Assembly (NCBI RefSeq): GCF_013204855.1
Contig: NZ_JABMKZ010000008.1
Coordinates: 186,001-250,000, forward strand
Length of the DNA stretch: 64,000 bases
DNA from: Paenibacillus alba
GTDB taxonomy: Bacteria > Bacillota > Bacilli > Paenibacillales > NBRC-103111
Direction: 5' to 3'
Shown here: in pieces, positions 18,901-27,932 of the stretch
Layout: each line of letters starts with the position of its first letter
How positions within the stretch are numbered: position 1 is the stretch's first letter
The notes under the pieces: generated by a model
The model's input: only the letters and a program-made list of their open reading frames with translations
Databases searched by the model: none
What the model was told of the DNA's origin: nothing
Translations under genes and position numbers: made by a program

Positions 18901-19609
18901 ACAATCAGATATTAACCTTAATGCGGCAAGCAAGAATTTCCAACAGGTACTTTATAGCAATACGGGACTGTCAAATGGCACACATACGATCAAAGTTGTC
19001 GTTAAAAGCGGGTACGTTGTCGTTGATGCCTTTGTACCGTCAGGCGTTTCATCCACTAGTATTGCCATGGCTATCAATAACCAATGGGGCTATGACGATT
19101 TGGATTGGGGCAACTATGAAACTGCAATTACGGTTCCCTCGGGTTACAGCAACACCGTTAAGATGAGACTCACCGACAACGACAGTTACAACATCGGGTA
19201 CAATCCCGTAACCCTAACAGTGAATGACAACACAACTGGAACAGGAAGCAACCAGTTCAATTATGTGGGAAGCTGGTCCTACTACGGTAGTCAAAGCGGA
19301 GCCTATCAGAATGATAACCACTATTCGAACACCACGAACAATTACTTTCAGGTGGCCTTTAACGGCACGAAAATACAGTGGTATGGTGCCAAAGCACCGA
19401 ATGTAGGCATAGCGGCAGTTTCCATCGATGGGGGAGCAGAAATTAACGTTGATCAGTATGCATCGACCAGGTCTGACAACGTACTTCTATTTACCAGTCC
19501 GACCTTATCAAGCGGCTCCCATACGCTGAAGGTAAGGGTTACAGGTACGAAGAATGCGAGTTCGTCCGCTACATTCCTAACAGCGGACAGGGTCGATATA
19601 ACCAATTAA
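15959..19609 (+). CDS. Secreted GH2 glycosidase (beta-galactosidase-like) with two C-terminal binding domains
   Basis: 1216 residues; ATG follows GAGGAGG. Signal peptide at about 1-31 (LIVMILFTCFVQFAPQSAEA). A GH2 sugar-binding jelly-roll (about 55-205; VWVNGNYVRDHSGGF, GGILRDVKL) and an Ig-like domain lead to a TIM barrel (about 310-580) with acid/base E439 in SLGNETAWG and nucleophile E497 in LHDEYVHVN. The latter matches the EYxH signature of GH2 beta-galactosidases. After a beta-sandwich region there are two similar jelly-roll domains, at about 920-1025 and 1100-1215 (SGAYQNDNHYSNT ... WYGAK ... VSIDGG). The second closely resembles one in the giant protein at 49819. No anchor is seen. 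A paralogue begins at 62121. Confidence 0.88.
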   Translation: MRTKKGLSIYLIVMILFTCFVQFAPQSAEANAVWSRPQIVPIPTSVSGVANPVISLSGTWKFNMTTPANFWQNAVDPSSWSDIQVPGEAYMQSFNIIQNYEYPYKKQVSIPSDYSGKRVVLRFEGVYSYARVWVNGNYVRDHSGGFSGWDADITNYVTPGQSAWITVGVTDKSNDISNEDQYAKHNIGGILRDVKLVALPQSYATRLHASTDFDATYTNATLNVSGSVYFNGASNATLNFNLKDPQGNNVAISPSSMNLSASTAESTVSMPVASPQKWDAEHPNLYTLTANLAVGGSIVQTITKKIGFRKVVKSGNQVFVNGKEIKLRGVNVHDIDPLLGRATNDALDDATVAKFADGNINFIRTSHYPRSDAFLDAADKYGVYVEEESAVVWQGGEWGANPNTVSDPNFTANYMNQFSEMLEKDLSHPSIIVWSLGNETAWGANFQKELDYAKAEDPTRLTIVSWGNTAADINSSHYPNYNGNMAPSAAQPTLHDEYVHVNAYNTATQQRDPNARNFWGESIKKFWENMFPTSGALGGAIWASTDEVFQSPNSSGGYGEWGIIDGWRRDKPEFWLTKKAYSPVRITDAPVANPGSGNTLQIPIKNWFDHTNFNEIFFNWSAGSDSGSITNLNLAPHGNGTLVIPARNWQNGDILNIKAVKSSKLFDEYNLSIGTPVKTFPAVQGPAPSVTENASSITVSGSNFNVVFSKSSGQVTSGTYNGSTIIVGGPRINLAPVDLPAWSLSGISQSVQGNQAVISISGAYGTMGANFTVSVDGAGLVTTGYSLTNPIAGAKETGVIYDVSGSVDRLSWDRKGLWSAYPADHIGRNTGVANKISGNNDTYRVKPTWSWSQDMKDFFLFGKGDAGGRGTNDFRSQKEYITYASAIMSGSNNRLRAESDGTAAVRMELNKNWIDERDSSISYSGTWTAFSDAGDYKGTEKYSNTVGAYAQYTFTGTGISFIGPKNNNLGTADIYIDGTVAQSDINLNAASKNFQQVLYSNTGLSNGTHTIKVVVKSGYVVVDAFVPSGVSSTSIAMAINNQWGYDDLDWGNYETAITVPSGYSNTVKMRLTDNDSYNIGYNPVTLTVNDNTTGTGSNQFNYVGSWSYYGSQSGAYQNDNHYSNTTNNYFQVAFNGTKIQWYGAKAPNVGIAAVSIDGGAEINVDQYASTRSDNVLLFTSPTLSSGSHTLKVRVTGTKNASSSATFLTADRVDITN

Positions 19610-19614
19610 GGAAT

Positions 19615-19678
19615 AAACCGATTTTGATCGGTTTGCCGGAGTAGATCAAACCGTCAGGAATTTTCCTGGCGGCTTTTC
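19615..19678 (+). terminator. Two hairpins ending the GH2 transcript
   Basis: The first hairpin is AAACCGAT ... ATCGGTTT (19615-19634). The second is CCGTCAGGA AT TTTCCTGGCGG-like (about 19651-19672) followed by CTTTTCT. The second has the form of an intrinsic terminator with one G-T pair. Confidence 0.7.
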
Positions 19679-19743
19679 TATATGTAAATTTTCCGTTTCA
19701 TCAAGTCCAAAGGAAACGGCTTATTTGATCGGCCAACAAAATT

Positions 19744-19801
19744 TATCAATTGAAAGCACAAAAATTATCATGTGAAAGCGTGTGCAATCTCTCTAAAATT
19801 A
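19744..19801 (+). promoter_or_regulatory. Direct-repeat operator and promoter of the second permease operon
   Basis: TATCA occurs at 19744-19748 and 19766-19770, 22 bases apart, each followed by TGAAAGC (TATCAATTGAAAGC; TATCATGTGAAAGCG). The same arrangement, 21 bases apart, precedes the lipoprotein gene at 27933 and a relic at 36630. A -10-like TAAAAT is at 19794-19799. I infer a binding site for the AraC-type regulator encoded at 26177. Confidence 0.55.
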
Positions 19802-19874
19802 GCCTTACAGAAGGATGATTTAAGGGGAATACCTTGTCATTACAACATCAGAGATCTAGGAATGAGGGTAGCAC

Positions 19875-20759
19875 ATGAATAACATGATGCAAAAGAGAGT
19901 GCTTGTTGTTTCTTTTTTGGCGTTGCCGGTTGGATTATTGCTGTTATTTCTGATTTACCCTACCGTGAAGCTGTTTGAATACAGTTTGACTGACTGGAAT
20001 GGGATCAGCAGGGAATTGAATTTTGTGGGATTTGACAATTATTTGAAAGCGCTCAAAATGTCGCAGGTGTGGCAATCGCTTTCAAACAACTGGCTTTATT
20101 TTATCATCCATGCCTTGCTGATTCCGTTTGAGATTTTATTAGCGGTTATGCTAAATGCCAAAATGAGAGCTAGTGAATTTTTTCGCTCTATCATTCTATT
20201 GCCCTACATCATCAATGGTGTAGCTGTCGCATACATTTTCAGCTATTTGTACAACCCAGTAAACGGTCCAATCAACGAGATGTTAACAGCTATTGGCCTG
20301 GAAGGATGGATTCATAACTGGTTAAGTGATGTGAAAATTGTAAACTATTCGCTTGTTGCTATCTCGCTATGGCGGTTTGCAGGGTTTCATATCATCTTAT
20401 TTCTAGCGGGCGTTCAGTCCATTCCGAACGATCTGTACGAAGCTGCAACGATTGACGGAGCCAATAAAATGCAGCAGATTCGTTTTATCGTTCTGCCAGG
20501 CATTCGCCGCGTCATTGAAATTATCTTGTTCCTGAATATTCGGGGAGCGCTCCAAGTATTCGATATTCCTTTCTTAGTTACACAAGGCGGTCCGGGGACT
20601 TCCAGCAGTACGTTCACGATTTTCACGATCAATACAGCATTTAAGTTCAATAGTTATGGTTTAGCATCGGCAATGGCCATTATCTTGATGATTATGATCA
20701 TCGCATTCAGTTTCATTCAAAACTTATTGATCCGTGAGAAGGGAGAAAAATCATCATGA
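19875..20759 (+). CDS. Sugar ABC transporter permease (MalF/UgpA type), second system
   Basis: 294 residues with six likely membrane helices; the N-terminal helix is VVSFLALPVGLLLLFLIYP and the family segment YSLTDWNGISRELNFVG follows. The EAA loop is LYEAATIDGANKMQQIRFIV, followed by GGPGTSSSTFTIF. It overlaps the partner permease by ATGA. No binding protein is encoded beside it; the lipoprotein at 27933, under a similar operator, is the probable partner. Confidence 0.93.
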   Translation: MNNMMQKRVLVVSFLALPVGLLLLFLIYPTVKLFEYSLTDWNGISRELNFVGFDNYLKALKMSQVWQSLSNNWLYFIIHALLIPFEILLAVMLNAKMRASEFFRSIILLPYIINGVAVAYIFSYLYNPVNGPINEMLTAIGLEGWIHNWLSDVKIVNYSLVAISLWRFAGFHIILFLAGVQSIPNDLYEAATIDGANKMQQIRFIVLPGIRRVIEIILFLNIRGALQVFDIPFLVTQGGPGTSSSTFTIFTINTAFKFNSYGLASAMAIILMIMIIAFSFIQNLLIREKGEKSS

Positions 20760-21637
20760 GCATGTCCCAAACAGAGATTGCCATCAAGCCAAATAAATTG
20801 GAAAAGGCTAGCATGTTTTCCCTCCTCGGTAAAACGCTTTATTATGTCGTTCTAGCGATCATTACGTTAATTATTTTCGTACCGCTGCTTGTCGTTGTTT
20901 TCGCAGCTTTCAAAACATCGCCGGAGCTTGCGGCAACATCGCCGTTTTCGCTTCCGAAGAGCTTGTCGTTGCACAATTTCGCCGTCGCATTCGAGAAAGC
21001 GAATATGCTGGTAGGATTAATGAACTCGCTTAGCGTTACGTTATCAAGCGTTGTCATTAATGCGATTCTCGGAGCAATGACGGCATTCGTGCTGAATCGA
21101 TTTAATTTCCGTTTCAAGAAAACGATCTTTCTGTTATTTATTGTGGCATCTGTCGTTCCCGCTTATACAACAGAAGTAGCCCGTTTTCAAACCATTAAGT
21201 CACTAGGGCTGTACAACACAATTTTCGCGCCGCTCATTATTTATGCGGGCACGGATTTGATGCAAATTTTCATTTACTTGCAGTTCATTGAGAAGATATC
21301 GAAGCAATTGGATGAAAGCGCGCTCTTGGACGGCGCCTCCTATTTCCGGATTTTCCGCTCGATCCTTTTCCCGCTCTTGCTTCCAGCTACGGCTACACTG
21401 GCGATTATCAAAGCCGTTGATATTATGAATGACATGTACATTCCGTATCTATACATGCCATCTAAGAAGCTAAGCACGTTATCAACCGCTCTGATGACGT
21501 TTGTCGGCGAACGGGCGACTTATTGGAATGAGCTGGCAGCTGCTATTATTTTGGTTATGCTTCCAACTATTGTGATTTACTTGGTTTTGCGTAAATTTAT
21601 TTTTGCCGGACTCATGGATGGAGCGATGAAAGAGTAG
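20756..21637 (+). CDS. Sugar ABC transporter permease (MalG/UgpE type), second system
   Basis: 293 residues, MalG type, with six membrane helices (YYVVLAIITLIIFVPLLVVV first) and an EAA-type loop at LDESALLDGASYFRIFRSIL. Its start overlaps the previous gene by four bases, indicating coupled translation. The GH42 enzyme follows 34 bases after its stop, which links import to intracellular galactoside cleavage. Confidence 0.93.
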   Translation: MSMSQTEIAIKPNKLEKASMFSLLGKTLYYVVLAIITLIIFVPLLVVVFAAFKTSPELAATSPFSLPKSLSLHNFAVAFEKANMLVGLMNSLSVTLSSVVINAILGAMTAFVLNRFNFRFKKTIFLLFIVASVVPAYTTEVARFQTIKSLGLYNTIFAPLIIYAGTDLMQIFIYLQFIEKISKQLDESALLDGASYFRIFRSILFPLLLPATATLAIIKAVDIMNDMYIPYLYMPSKKLSTLSTALMTFVGERATYWNELAAAIILVMLPTIVIYLVLRKFIFAGLMDGAMKE

Positions 21638-21671
21638 ATCTGATCGATTATTCAATTTGGGGGTATATCCA

Positions 21672-23696
21672 ATGATTAATGACAAACTGCCATACATCTA
21701 TTATGGCGGCGATTATAATCCTGACCAATGGCCTGAAGAAGTGTGGCAAGAAGATATGAGAATGTTTAAACTAGCGGGCATTAATATCGTGACGCTGCCC
21801 GTGTTCAGCTGGGCGAAGCTGCAGCCCTCGGAGGATACCTACGATTTGGAGTGGCTGGATAAAATCGTTGACACCGTCTCTAAGGAAGGCATTTTCCTAT
21901 GCTTGGCTACATCAACTGCGGCGCAGCCAGCTTGGATGTCGCGGCTGTATCCGGAAGTGCTTCCCGTTGATGTTGACGGAAGAAAGCGCACGCATGGCTC
22001 CCGCGTTAACTTCTGTCCAAACAGCAGCGTTTACCGAATGTTTTCTCAGCGCTTGGCAACCAAATTAGCAGAACGTTACGGGAATCACCCCTCATTGCTC
22101 ATTTGGCACATCGGCAACGAATATGGACCGCATTGCTATTGCGACACCTGTGCGTCAGCATTTCGAACTTGGCTGCAAAATAAATATGGTTCCTTAGAAG
22201 TCGTTAATCGTGTATGGAATATGAGTTTCTGGTCTCATACGGTCTATGAATGGGAAGAAATCGTAGTGCCAACGAATTTGAACGGATATAATAAGTGCTT
22301 TCAAGGAATCGCACTGGATTATAAGAGATTTATGTCAGATTCTATCTTGGCTTGTTATCAAGGCGAGTACGACGTGATTAAAGCAATTACGCCGGATATT
22401 AAGATCACATCGAATATATGGGGACTATTTAACGGTTTGGATTTAAAGAAATGGGCCGATCATATGGATGTTGTTTCCTGGGACAGTTATCCTCAAATGA
22501 ATGAGCCGATGAGCAACGTCGCGATGAGGCATGATTACATGAGAGGGCTCAAGGATGGACAGCCATTCATGCTGATGGAGCAGACGCCAAGCCAACAAAA
22601 CTGGCAGCCTTACAATAGTCTCAAAAGGCCGGGCGTTATGCGCCTTTGGAGTTATCAGGCGATAGCCCATGGAGCAGATACGGTAATGTTTTTCCAATTG
22701 CGCCGTTCTGTCGGAGCCTGCGAGAAGTATCATGGCGCTTTGATTGCTCACGCGGGTCATGAGCATACAAGGGTATTTAAAGAGTGTACGCAATTGGGAC
22801 AAGAACTGCTCGCATTGGGAGATACGCTGCTGGATTCTGTAACAGAGTCCAAAGTAGCGCTGCTGTTTGATATTGATACATGGAATGCGGTGGAAATGAC
22901 CAGCGGTCCTAACGTTGATCTCGATTATCTCAAGCAAGCGCAGAAATATTACAAAGCGTTCTATGATTTAAACGTTAGCATAGATGTCATTAGTCCGCTT
23001 AGCGATTTTTCCAAGTATGAATTAATTATTGCTCCAGTGATGTATATGATGAAACCTGGCGTGAGCGAACGGCTGGAGTCATTTGTGAAGCTGGGCGGGA
23101 CGTTTGTCACATCGTTCTTCAGTGGGATTGTGAATGAGAACGATCTTGTAACGCTTGGCGGCTATCCAGGTGAATTGCGTGATCTGCTGGGGATTTGGGT
23201 AGAGGAAATAGATGCGCTTCAGCCAGAAATGACGAACACCATTATCATGCATGGATCGTTCGGAAAGCTCCAGGGAGAATACGAATGCGGGCTATTATGT
23301 GACTTGCTGCACCTAGAGGGAGCTGAGGCGCTTGGCGGCTATGGACGTGATTTCTACGCTGGCATGCCAGCAATCACCCGGAATAAATTCGGGCAAGGCG
23401 AAGCGTACTATGTAGCAACAGACCCTGATGCGAAGTTTCTGGAGGAGTTCAGCCAAACCCTGTGTGAACGCCTGAATTTGCCCAGAGCTCATCAAGCACC
23501 ATATGGTGTCGAAGTTAAGAGCAGACACAAAGAAGGCAAAACGTATACCTTTGTGTTGAATCATAATGCTTTCGAAACAGTGATTCTATTAAATGAAGGA
23601 ACTCATAAGGATTTATTGTCTCACCGAGTTTACGAGCATGCGTTGGTGCTGGAATCGCACGGGGTAGCGATTCTGGAAGTTGTGGAACCGGCATAA
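21672..23696 (+). CDS. GH42 beta-galactosidase, cytoplasmic
   Basis: 674 residues, the usual GH42 length, with no signal peptide. ATG 21672 follows GGGGGT; a TTG five codons upstream is less likely. Strand motifs YYGGDYNPDQWPEEVW and FSWAKLQPSED are typical. Acid/base is E150 in HIGNEYGPH, followed by the Zn-site cysteines in CYCDTC, and the nucleophile is E303 in MLMEQTPSQQNW. The C-terminal trimerisation (Rossmann-like) and small beta domains are present. It would hydrolyse beta-linked galacto-oligosaccharides brought in by the preceding permeases; GH42 enzymes commonly act on plant galactan fragments rather than lactose. Confidence 0.93.
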   Translation: MINDKLPYIYYGGDYNPDQWPEEVWQEDMRMFKLAGINIVTLPVFSWAKLQPSEDTYDLEWLDKIVDTVSKEGIFLCLATSTAAQPAWMSRLYPEVLPVDVDGRKRTHGSRVNFCPNSSVYRMFSQRLATKLAERYGNHPSLLIWHIGNEYGPHCYCDTCASAFRTWLQNKYGSLEVVNRVWNMSFWSHTVYEWEEIVVPTNLNGYNKCFQGIALDYKRFMSDSILACYQGEYDVIKAITPDIKITSNIWGLFNGLDLKKWADHMDVVSWDSYPQMNEPMSNVAMRHDYMRGLKDGQPFMLMEQTPSQQNWQPYNSLKRPGVMRLWSYQAIAHGADTVMFFQLRRSVGACEKYHGALIAHAGHEHTRVFKECTQLGQELLALGDTLLDSVTESKVALLFDIDTWNAVEMTSGPNVDLDYLKQAQKYYKAFYDLNVSIDVISPLSDFSKYELIIAPVMYMMKPGVSERLESFVKLGGTFVTSFFSGIVNENDLVTLGGYPGELRDLLGIWVEEIDALQPEMTNTIIMHGSFGKLQGEYECGLLCDLLHLEGAEALGGYGRDFYAGMPAITRNKFGQGEAYYVATDPDAKFLEEFSQTLCERLNLPRAHQAPYGVEVKSRHKEGKTYTFVLNHNAFETVILLNEGTHKDLLSHRVYEHALVLESHGVAILEVVEPA

Positions 23697-23987
23697 TCCT
23701 TGTTAGGCATGAACTAAACTTAGAATTTCCCAAGGGAAGGCAGCCATGTCTTCTCTTGATTTTCTTTACTATATTTAGGGATAAAATGGAAGTATTAGGG
23801 TGTTGACGAGGCGAGTAATTAAACTTATGATGACGGTAGGTTGATGTCGCAACGTGACGAAATTAGGGTTTAATAGTTAATGAAAGCGTAACAACTTCGT
23901 CACACTAGGTGTCCCAGCTATCCCGTCAGATGTGGGAATATGTAATAACATGCATAGTTGTTACTTGATAACGGGGGGGATACAGCA
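23697..23987. other. Intergenic region ahead of the second sensor kinase
   Basis: No gene is seen in these 291 bases. After the GH42 stop there is only a weak repeat, TTCCC AA GGGAA (23727-23738), not a convincing terminator. AATGAAAGCG at 23879-23888 matches the second half of the operator repeats at 19744, 27828 and 36630, so the kinase gene may belong to the same regulon. Confidence 0.4.
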
Positions 23988-25814
23988 GTGAGAATATTCA
24001 AAAAAAGATGGCCAATTACTTCGATCCTTTACGTGATGTTCTTTTTCGTTGTAGTGATGCCCATTGTTTTAGTTGCGTTGTTGTCATTACGAGCCTACAC
24101 CAATATTTTACTGACCAACATTACCTCGCGTACGATGCAGACACTCGAACAAGTCTCTTACTCCATTGATCAGGAAAAAAGCAGGTATATCAGGACGGTC
24201 GCCGCCATTGCCTCGGATAATAATGTCATTTCTCTTGCCACTTCCTTCCATCGCAGCACGGAACCCAAAGATTTGTTCAATTATTCCTTCCAACTAGAAA
24301 ATCAACTGAAAAATTATTTGCACGATATGCCTGACGTTGTTTCTGCGATGTTCATCTATCGCGACGGGGGCGCCTACTTTTTTGAGGGTACTCATTTTCA
24401 TAACATCGATACGCGGATCAACGAAAATTATTTGAAGGTGACGTCACTTTATCAAAAAACGCTTCAAAACCAAGGACGAGTCCAATTATTCGGTTCTGAA
24501 GAGAACGTATTGATTGAGTCGAATGATAAATATATTTTGTCCGCAGCTATAGCTCCTCCGTATGAAAGGTCATTCAGCGATGTAGAGATGGTCTATTTTG
24601 TGATACAAGCAAAGATGTTCGAGAATCTGGCAGAATCCACGTCCAACCAAAACGGCAGCTTTATCATCCTTGATGGGAATGGAAATATCATGTTGGACAC
24701 GAGCAAAGATAAAAATCAAAATATCGAAAAGCAGGCGATCGAGCAAGCCCAAGATAAGAAAACCGGCAATTTTAAAACCATGGCTTACGGCGAGCAAATG
24801 TTTGTTACTTTCCTGACCATGGAGCGAGCGGATTGGAAAATTATCTACATTACTCCGTATGATCAGATGACTTCTCAGGTCAGGCAAATATATAAATTTA
24901 TTATGAATGTATCTGCGGCAGGTTTGGTCATATTTCTGATTGTATCGTTCTTCCTCGTTCGTAGTATCGTAGGTCCGATCAAATCATTAATCTATCAAAT
25001 GAATAGAGTGAAAAGTGGATCCTTTCATGTCGATCTGGAGCTTTCAGGGCCACTCGAGATTTATTCGTTAGGAAAAACATTTCAAAGTATGACGGGGCGG
25101 ATCCAGGAACTCATCATCGAAAGGCAAGAACAAGAAAGGCTCAAAAACCGAGCAGAAATAGATGCGCTTCAATCTCAAATTAATCCTCATTTTTTGGTCA
25201 ATACCTTAAATGCCATAAAAATCATGGCGATGTTGTCCAAAGCTACCAATCTGGTTGAAATGACGGATTCTCTCATCAAATTGTTATCTTCTACGTTTCA
25301 TCGGGGTGGTTCATACATTCAATTATTCGATGAGTTGCAGAGCTTGGAAAAATATATCCATATCATGAAAGTTCGCTATGGCGACCGATTCAAAGTCGAA
25401 TACGACCTCGACGAAAGTGTGATGCACACTTATATTCTCAAGCTGCTTCTGCAGCCCATTTTGGAGAATGCGATTATTCACGGATTTTACGGCAAAGAAG
25501 CGATGGGAATCGTCAAAATTACATGTAAAACTCAGAGAGACCAACTCATCATTACAATCACTGACAATGGGAAGGGGATGGAGCGGCGGACGATGGAAGC
25601 TTTGCTCCAGGAGAAAAAAGTGGAGTCGCTTAGCGGTATAGGCATTGCCAATGTCAATGATCGAATTCGCTTAAATTACGGAGAACCGTATGGATTGGAA
25701 ATCGAGAGTGAGTTGGGGGTTGGAACAGAAGTCATTGTTGTATTGCCGCTCTTGGTCAATAATCCGGATCAACCTTCGACTACTTGTGTATTGATTGATG
25801 AAAAGTCTGCTTAG
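23988..25814 (+). CDS. Sensor histidine kinase of the YesM/LytS-like type, second system
   Basis: 608 residues. GTG 23988 is chosen because a GGGGGGAT element ends about nine bases upstream; the longer frame from TTG 23958 would place that element inside the gene. Membrane helices lie at about 13-33 and 304-326, enclosing an extracellular sensor domain. A HAMP segment (VRSIVGPIKSLIYQMN), H401 in INPHFLVNTLNAI, the N-box QPILENAIIHGF and DNGKGM/GIGIANVNDRI glycine boxes follow. It would phosphorylate the regulator at 26177, from which it is separated only by a small gene. Confidence 0.92.
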   Translation: MRIFKKRWPITSILYVMFFFVVVMPIVLVALLSLRAYTNILLTNITSRTMQTLEQVSYSIDQEKSRYIRTVAAIASDNNVISLATSFHRSTEPKDLFNYSFQLENQLKNYLHDMPDVVSAMFIYRDGGAYFFEGTHFHNIDTRINENYLKVTSLYQKTLQNQGRVQLFGSEENVLIESNDKYILSAAIAPPYERSFSDVEMVYFVIQAKMFENLAESTSNQNGSFIILDGNGNIMLDTSKDKNQNIEKQAIEQAQDKKTGNFKTMAYGEQMFVTFLTMERADWKIIYITPYDQMTSQVRQIYKFIMNVSAAGLVIFLIVSFFLVRSIVGPIKSLIYQMNRVKSGSFHVDLELSGPLEIYSLGKTFQSMTGRIQELIIERQEQERLKNRAEIDALQSQINPHFLVNTLNAIKIMAMLSKATNLVEMTDSLIKLLSSTFHRGGSYIQLFDELQSLEKYIHIMKVRYGDRFKVEYDLDESVMHTYILKLLLQPILENAIIHGFYGKEAMGIVKITCKTQRDQLIITITDNGKGMERRTMEALLQEKKVESLSGIGIANVNDRIRLNYGEPYGLEIESELGVGTEVIVVLPLLVNNPDQPSTTCVLIDEKSA

Positions 25815-25884
25815 ACCGATGTTGCCAGCACGATAATTTTATCCAGATGAACAGAGAGATGGATAAAGGGGGTCGACGTATTCT

Positions 25885-26136
25885 ATGAAATTCTGCTTAT
25901 ATGATACCAAATATGATCGAATTATTCTCATTGAAAAAAACTTTCTTTCCGCGTTGATGTTGAAGGATAAGTTCGGACTGTCTGTTGATATTGCCGTTCT
26001 TCCCATTCTATCAGAGAAAGAATACCTGTCTTTTCCGAGTTCGTTTCGTGGAGAAGTTAGCGGTCGTTCTTACTTGCTGTACGAAGTTCCAGGTGTTATC
26101 GAGCTAAAATATGATCAGGTTATTGTTCAGGATTAA
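25885..26136 (+). CDS. Small protein of unknown function between kinase and regulator
   Basis: 83 residues starting MKFCLYDTKYDRIILIEKNF and ending QVIVQD. AAAGGGGGT lies 11 bases before the ATG, and the frame fills the space between kinase and regulator with normal operon gaps (70 and 40 bases). It is not recognised as any known family. No signal peptide or membrane helix is evident; it is mixed alpha/beta in character, with hydrophobic stretches such as VDIAVLPILS. A role in tuning the two-component system is possible only by position. Confidence 0.6.
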   Translation: MKFCLYDTKYDRIILIEKNFLSALMLKDKFGLSVDIAVLPILSEKEYLSFPSSFRGEVSGRSYLLYEVPGVIELKYDQVIVQD

Positions 26137-26176
26137 ATGATCATATCGGCTTTTATTCAGATTGGGGATGAAAAGA

Positions 26177-27817
26177 ATGTTTAGAGTGATGATCGTCGAC
26201 GACGAGCCTCTAGTGAGACTTGCCATGAGTGCCATTATTCCGTGGAGTGATTTGGACTGCGAGGTAGTAGCAGAGGCTGCGGATGGTCATGAAGCTTGGG
26301 AACGGATATCAAGACAGCAGGACATTGATTTAATGATTGTCGATATGACCATGCCGATTATGGATGCCCTTACGCTGCTTTCCAAGCTGCAGGAAGCGAA
26401 TTTAGCTGTCTCTCCAGTGAGTATTGTACTCAGCGCCTATTCTGACTTTGATTTCGTACGGAAAGCGTTTTTGTTGGGGGCCGTGGATTACATTAAGAAA
26501 GCTAATCTTGATCCGGAACATATCATTCCGGTGATCGAGAAAGCCGTTAATCAGTTAAAAGAAAACACGATTTCTTCCGCTAGATTGAACAAAGACAATA
26601 GGGACGCTGATCTCAAGCAGCGAGAATCATGGCTTCGTGGATTGTTATGCGATAAAGATTACATGTACAGCCATAATTTAACGCAGGATGACGCCTTTTC
26701 ACAATGGATGCTGCAATTTGCGAACTTTCAGCATGTCCTTATATCCGTGATGCCGGATAAACAAAATCCGCTGACGAATATGACGTTGGAAGGAAGTTCG
26801 GACAACGATGTTCATGTCATTAGGATTATTAAACAAGGCATGGAAATCGTCAAGCACCCCTATGAATTACTGCAAATCCAAGAGGATGAACTTGCACTAT
26901 TGCTATGTTTTGAGTCATCCACAAGCTTTTTGAATTTGCGGGGACACGTGATGGAACTTCTGGATTCATTGCGCAATACGGTCAAAAACTTTCTGAATGT
27001 GTCGCTATCTATCGGGGTAGCCGAGTCATGCACAGACTGGAGAAGCTGGCACCTTAGATACAGTCAGGCTAGCAGTCTGGCCAGTCTGCGATTCTCAGAA
27101 GGCCCCGGACGCGTCTATTATCCTGAAACGGTAAGTCTACACGACAAACAGCTGCCTACGCCGTATGATTACACGGTGATGATGTATCTCATGGAGAAGG
27201 GAGATAGCAAGTGGCAGCAGCAATTGTACACGGGATTAAATCAATTGTGCGATATGTCCAATGTAACGCTGGAAAACTCGCTACCGATTTATGAGGAATT
27301 GATTTGGAATATAGGGTCATTGCTGCATGCCAAAGGGATGAACTGGACGCATGTGATAGAAACGCGGCGAAGACCTTATGAGATTGTTGAACAATTCACG
27401 TTCCGTGAAGACTTGCATCAGTGGATTGAGAAGCTTGTATTTCGCCTGGCAGATTTGCTGCATCCTGATAAAATACGGGAAGAAAACCCGCAGCGATTGG
27501 TGGAGAGAGTCAAGCGTTACGTAGAGAAAAACTACTGCAATTCAATTACGCTTGGTCAAGTTAGCGAGTGGGCACAAGTGACGGAGAGCCATCTCAGTAA
27601 ACAGTTCGTCAAAGAAACGGGTGAGCATTTTATTGAATACGTGACAAAGCTGCGGATCAATGAAGCAACCAGGCTAATCGAAACGGATATGAAAATGTAT
27701 GAAATTGCCGTGAAAGTGGGGTATGAGAACCCTGAACATTTTAGCCGCGTGTTCAAAAAATACCGGGGCATGAGTCCTCAGAAGTATCGGGATAGCTACG
27801 CAAGGAAAAAAGATTAA
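26177..27817 (+). CDS. Response regulator, receiver plus AraC-type DNA-binding domain, second system
   Basis: 546 residues, a long YesN-type regulator. ATG 26177 is preferred because TTGGGG sits at a proper distance upstream; ATG 26168 lies within it. The receiver has D8-D9-E10, D56 in MIVDMTMP and the lysine in YIKKANLD. A long middle region (about 130-430) of unknown role precedes the AraC double HTH at about 440-540 (ITLGQVSEWAQVTESHLSKQ; VGYENPEHFSRVFKKYRGMS). Candidate targets are the direct-repeat operators at 19744 and 27828. A copy of the last part of this gene survives as a relic at 36552. Confidence 0.93.
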   Translation: MFRVMIVDDEPLVRLAMSAIIPWSDLDCEVVAEAADGHEAWERISRQQDIDLMIVDMTMPIMDALTLLSKLQEANLAVSPVSIVLSAYSDFDFVRKAFLLGAVDYIKKANLDPEHIIPVIEKAVNQLKENTISSARLNKDNRDADLKQRESWLRGLLCDKDYMYSHNLTQDDAFSQWMLQFANFQHVLISVMPDKQNPLTNMTLEGSSDNDVHVIRIIKQGMEIVKHPYELLQIQEDELALLLCFESSTSFLNLRGHVMELLDSLRNTVKNFLNVSLSIGVAESCTDWRSWHLRYSQASSLASLRFSEGPGRVYYPETVSLHDKQLPTPYDYTVMMYLMEKGDSKWQQQLYTGLNQLCDMSNVTLENSLPIYEELIWNIGSLLHAKGMNWTHVIETRRRPYEIVEQFTFREDLHQWIEKLVFRLADLLHPDKIREENPQRLVERVKRYVEKNYCNSITLGQVSEWAQVTESHLSKQFVKETGEHFIEYVTKLRINEATRLIETDMKMYEIAVKVGYENPEHFSRVFKKYRGMSPQKYRDSYARKKD

Positions 27818-27827
27818 CCCCAAAATA

Positions 27828-27883
27828 TATCAAGTGAATCACCAAATATATCAATGAAAGCGTATTCTGTATTTTTGTAAGAT
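27828..27883 (+). promoter_or_regulatory. Direct-repeat operator and promoter of the second binding lipoprotein
   Basis: TATCAAGTGAATC (27828-27840) and TATCAATGAAAGC (27849-27861) repeat with a 21-base period, two helical turns. The second overlaps the position expected for a -35 (TGAAAG, 27855-27860), 17 bases before TAAGAT (27878-27883). A poor -35 covered by a direct repeat is typical of activation by an AraC-type protein. Confidence 0.6.
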
Positions 27884-27932
27884 AAGGGTGTAAATAACAA
27901 GTTACGTATTCCTGAGGGGGTTAAGAAAGACT

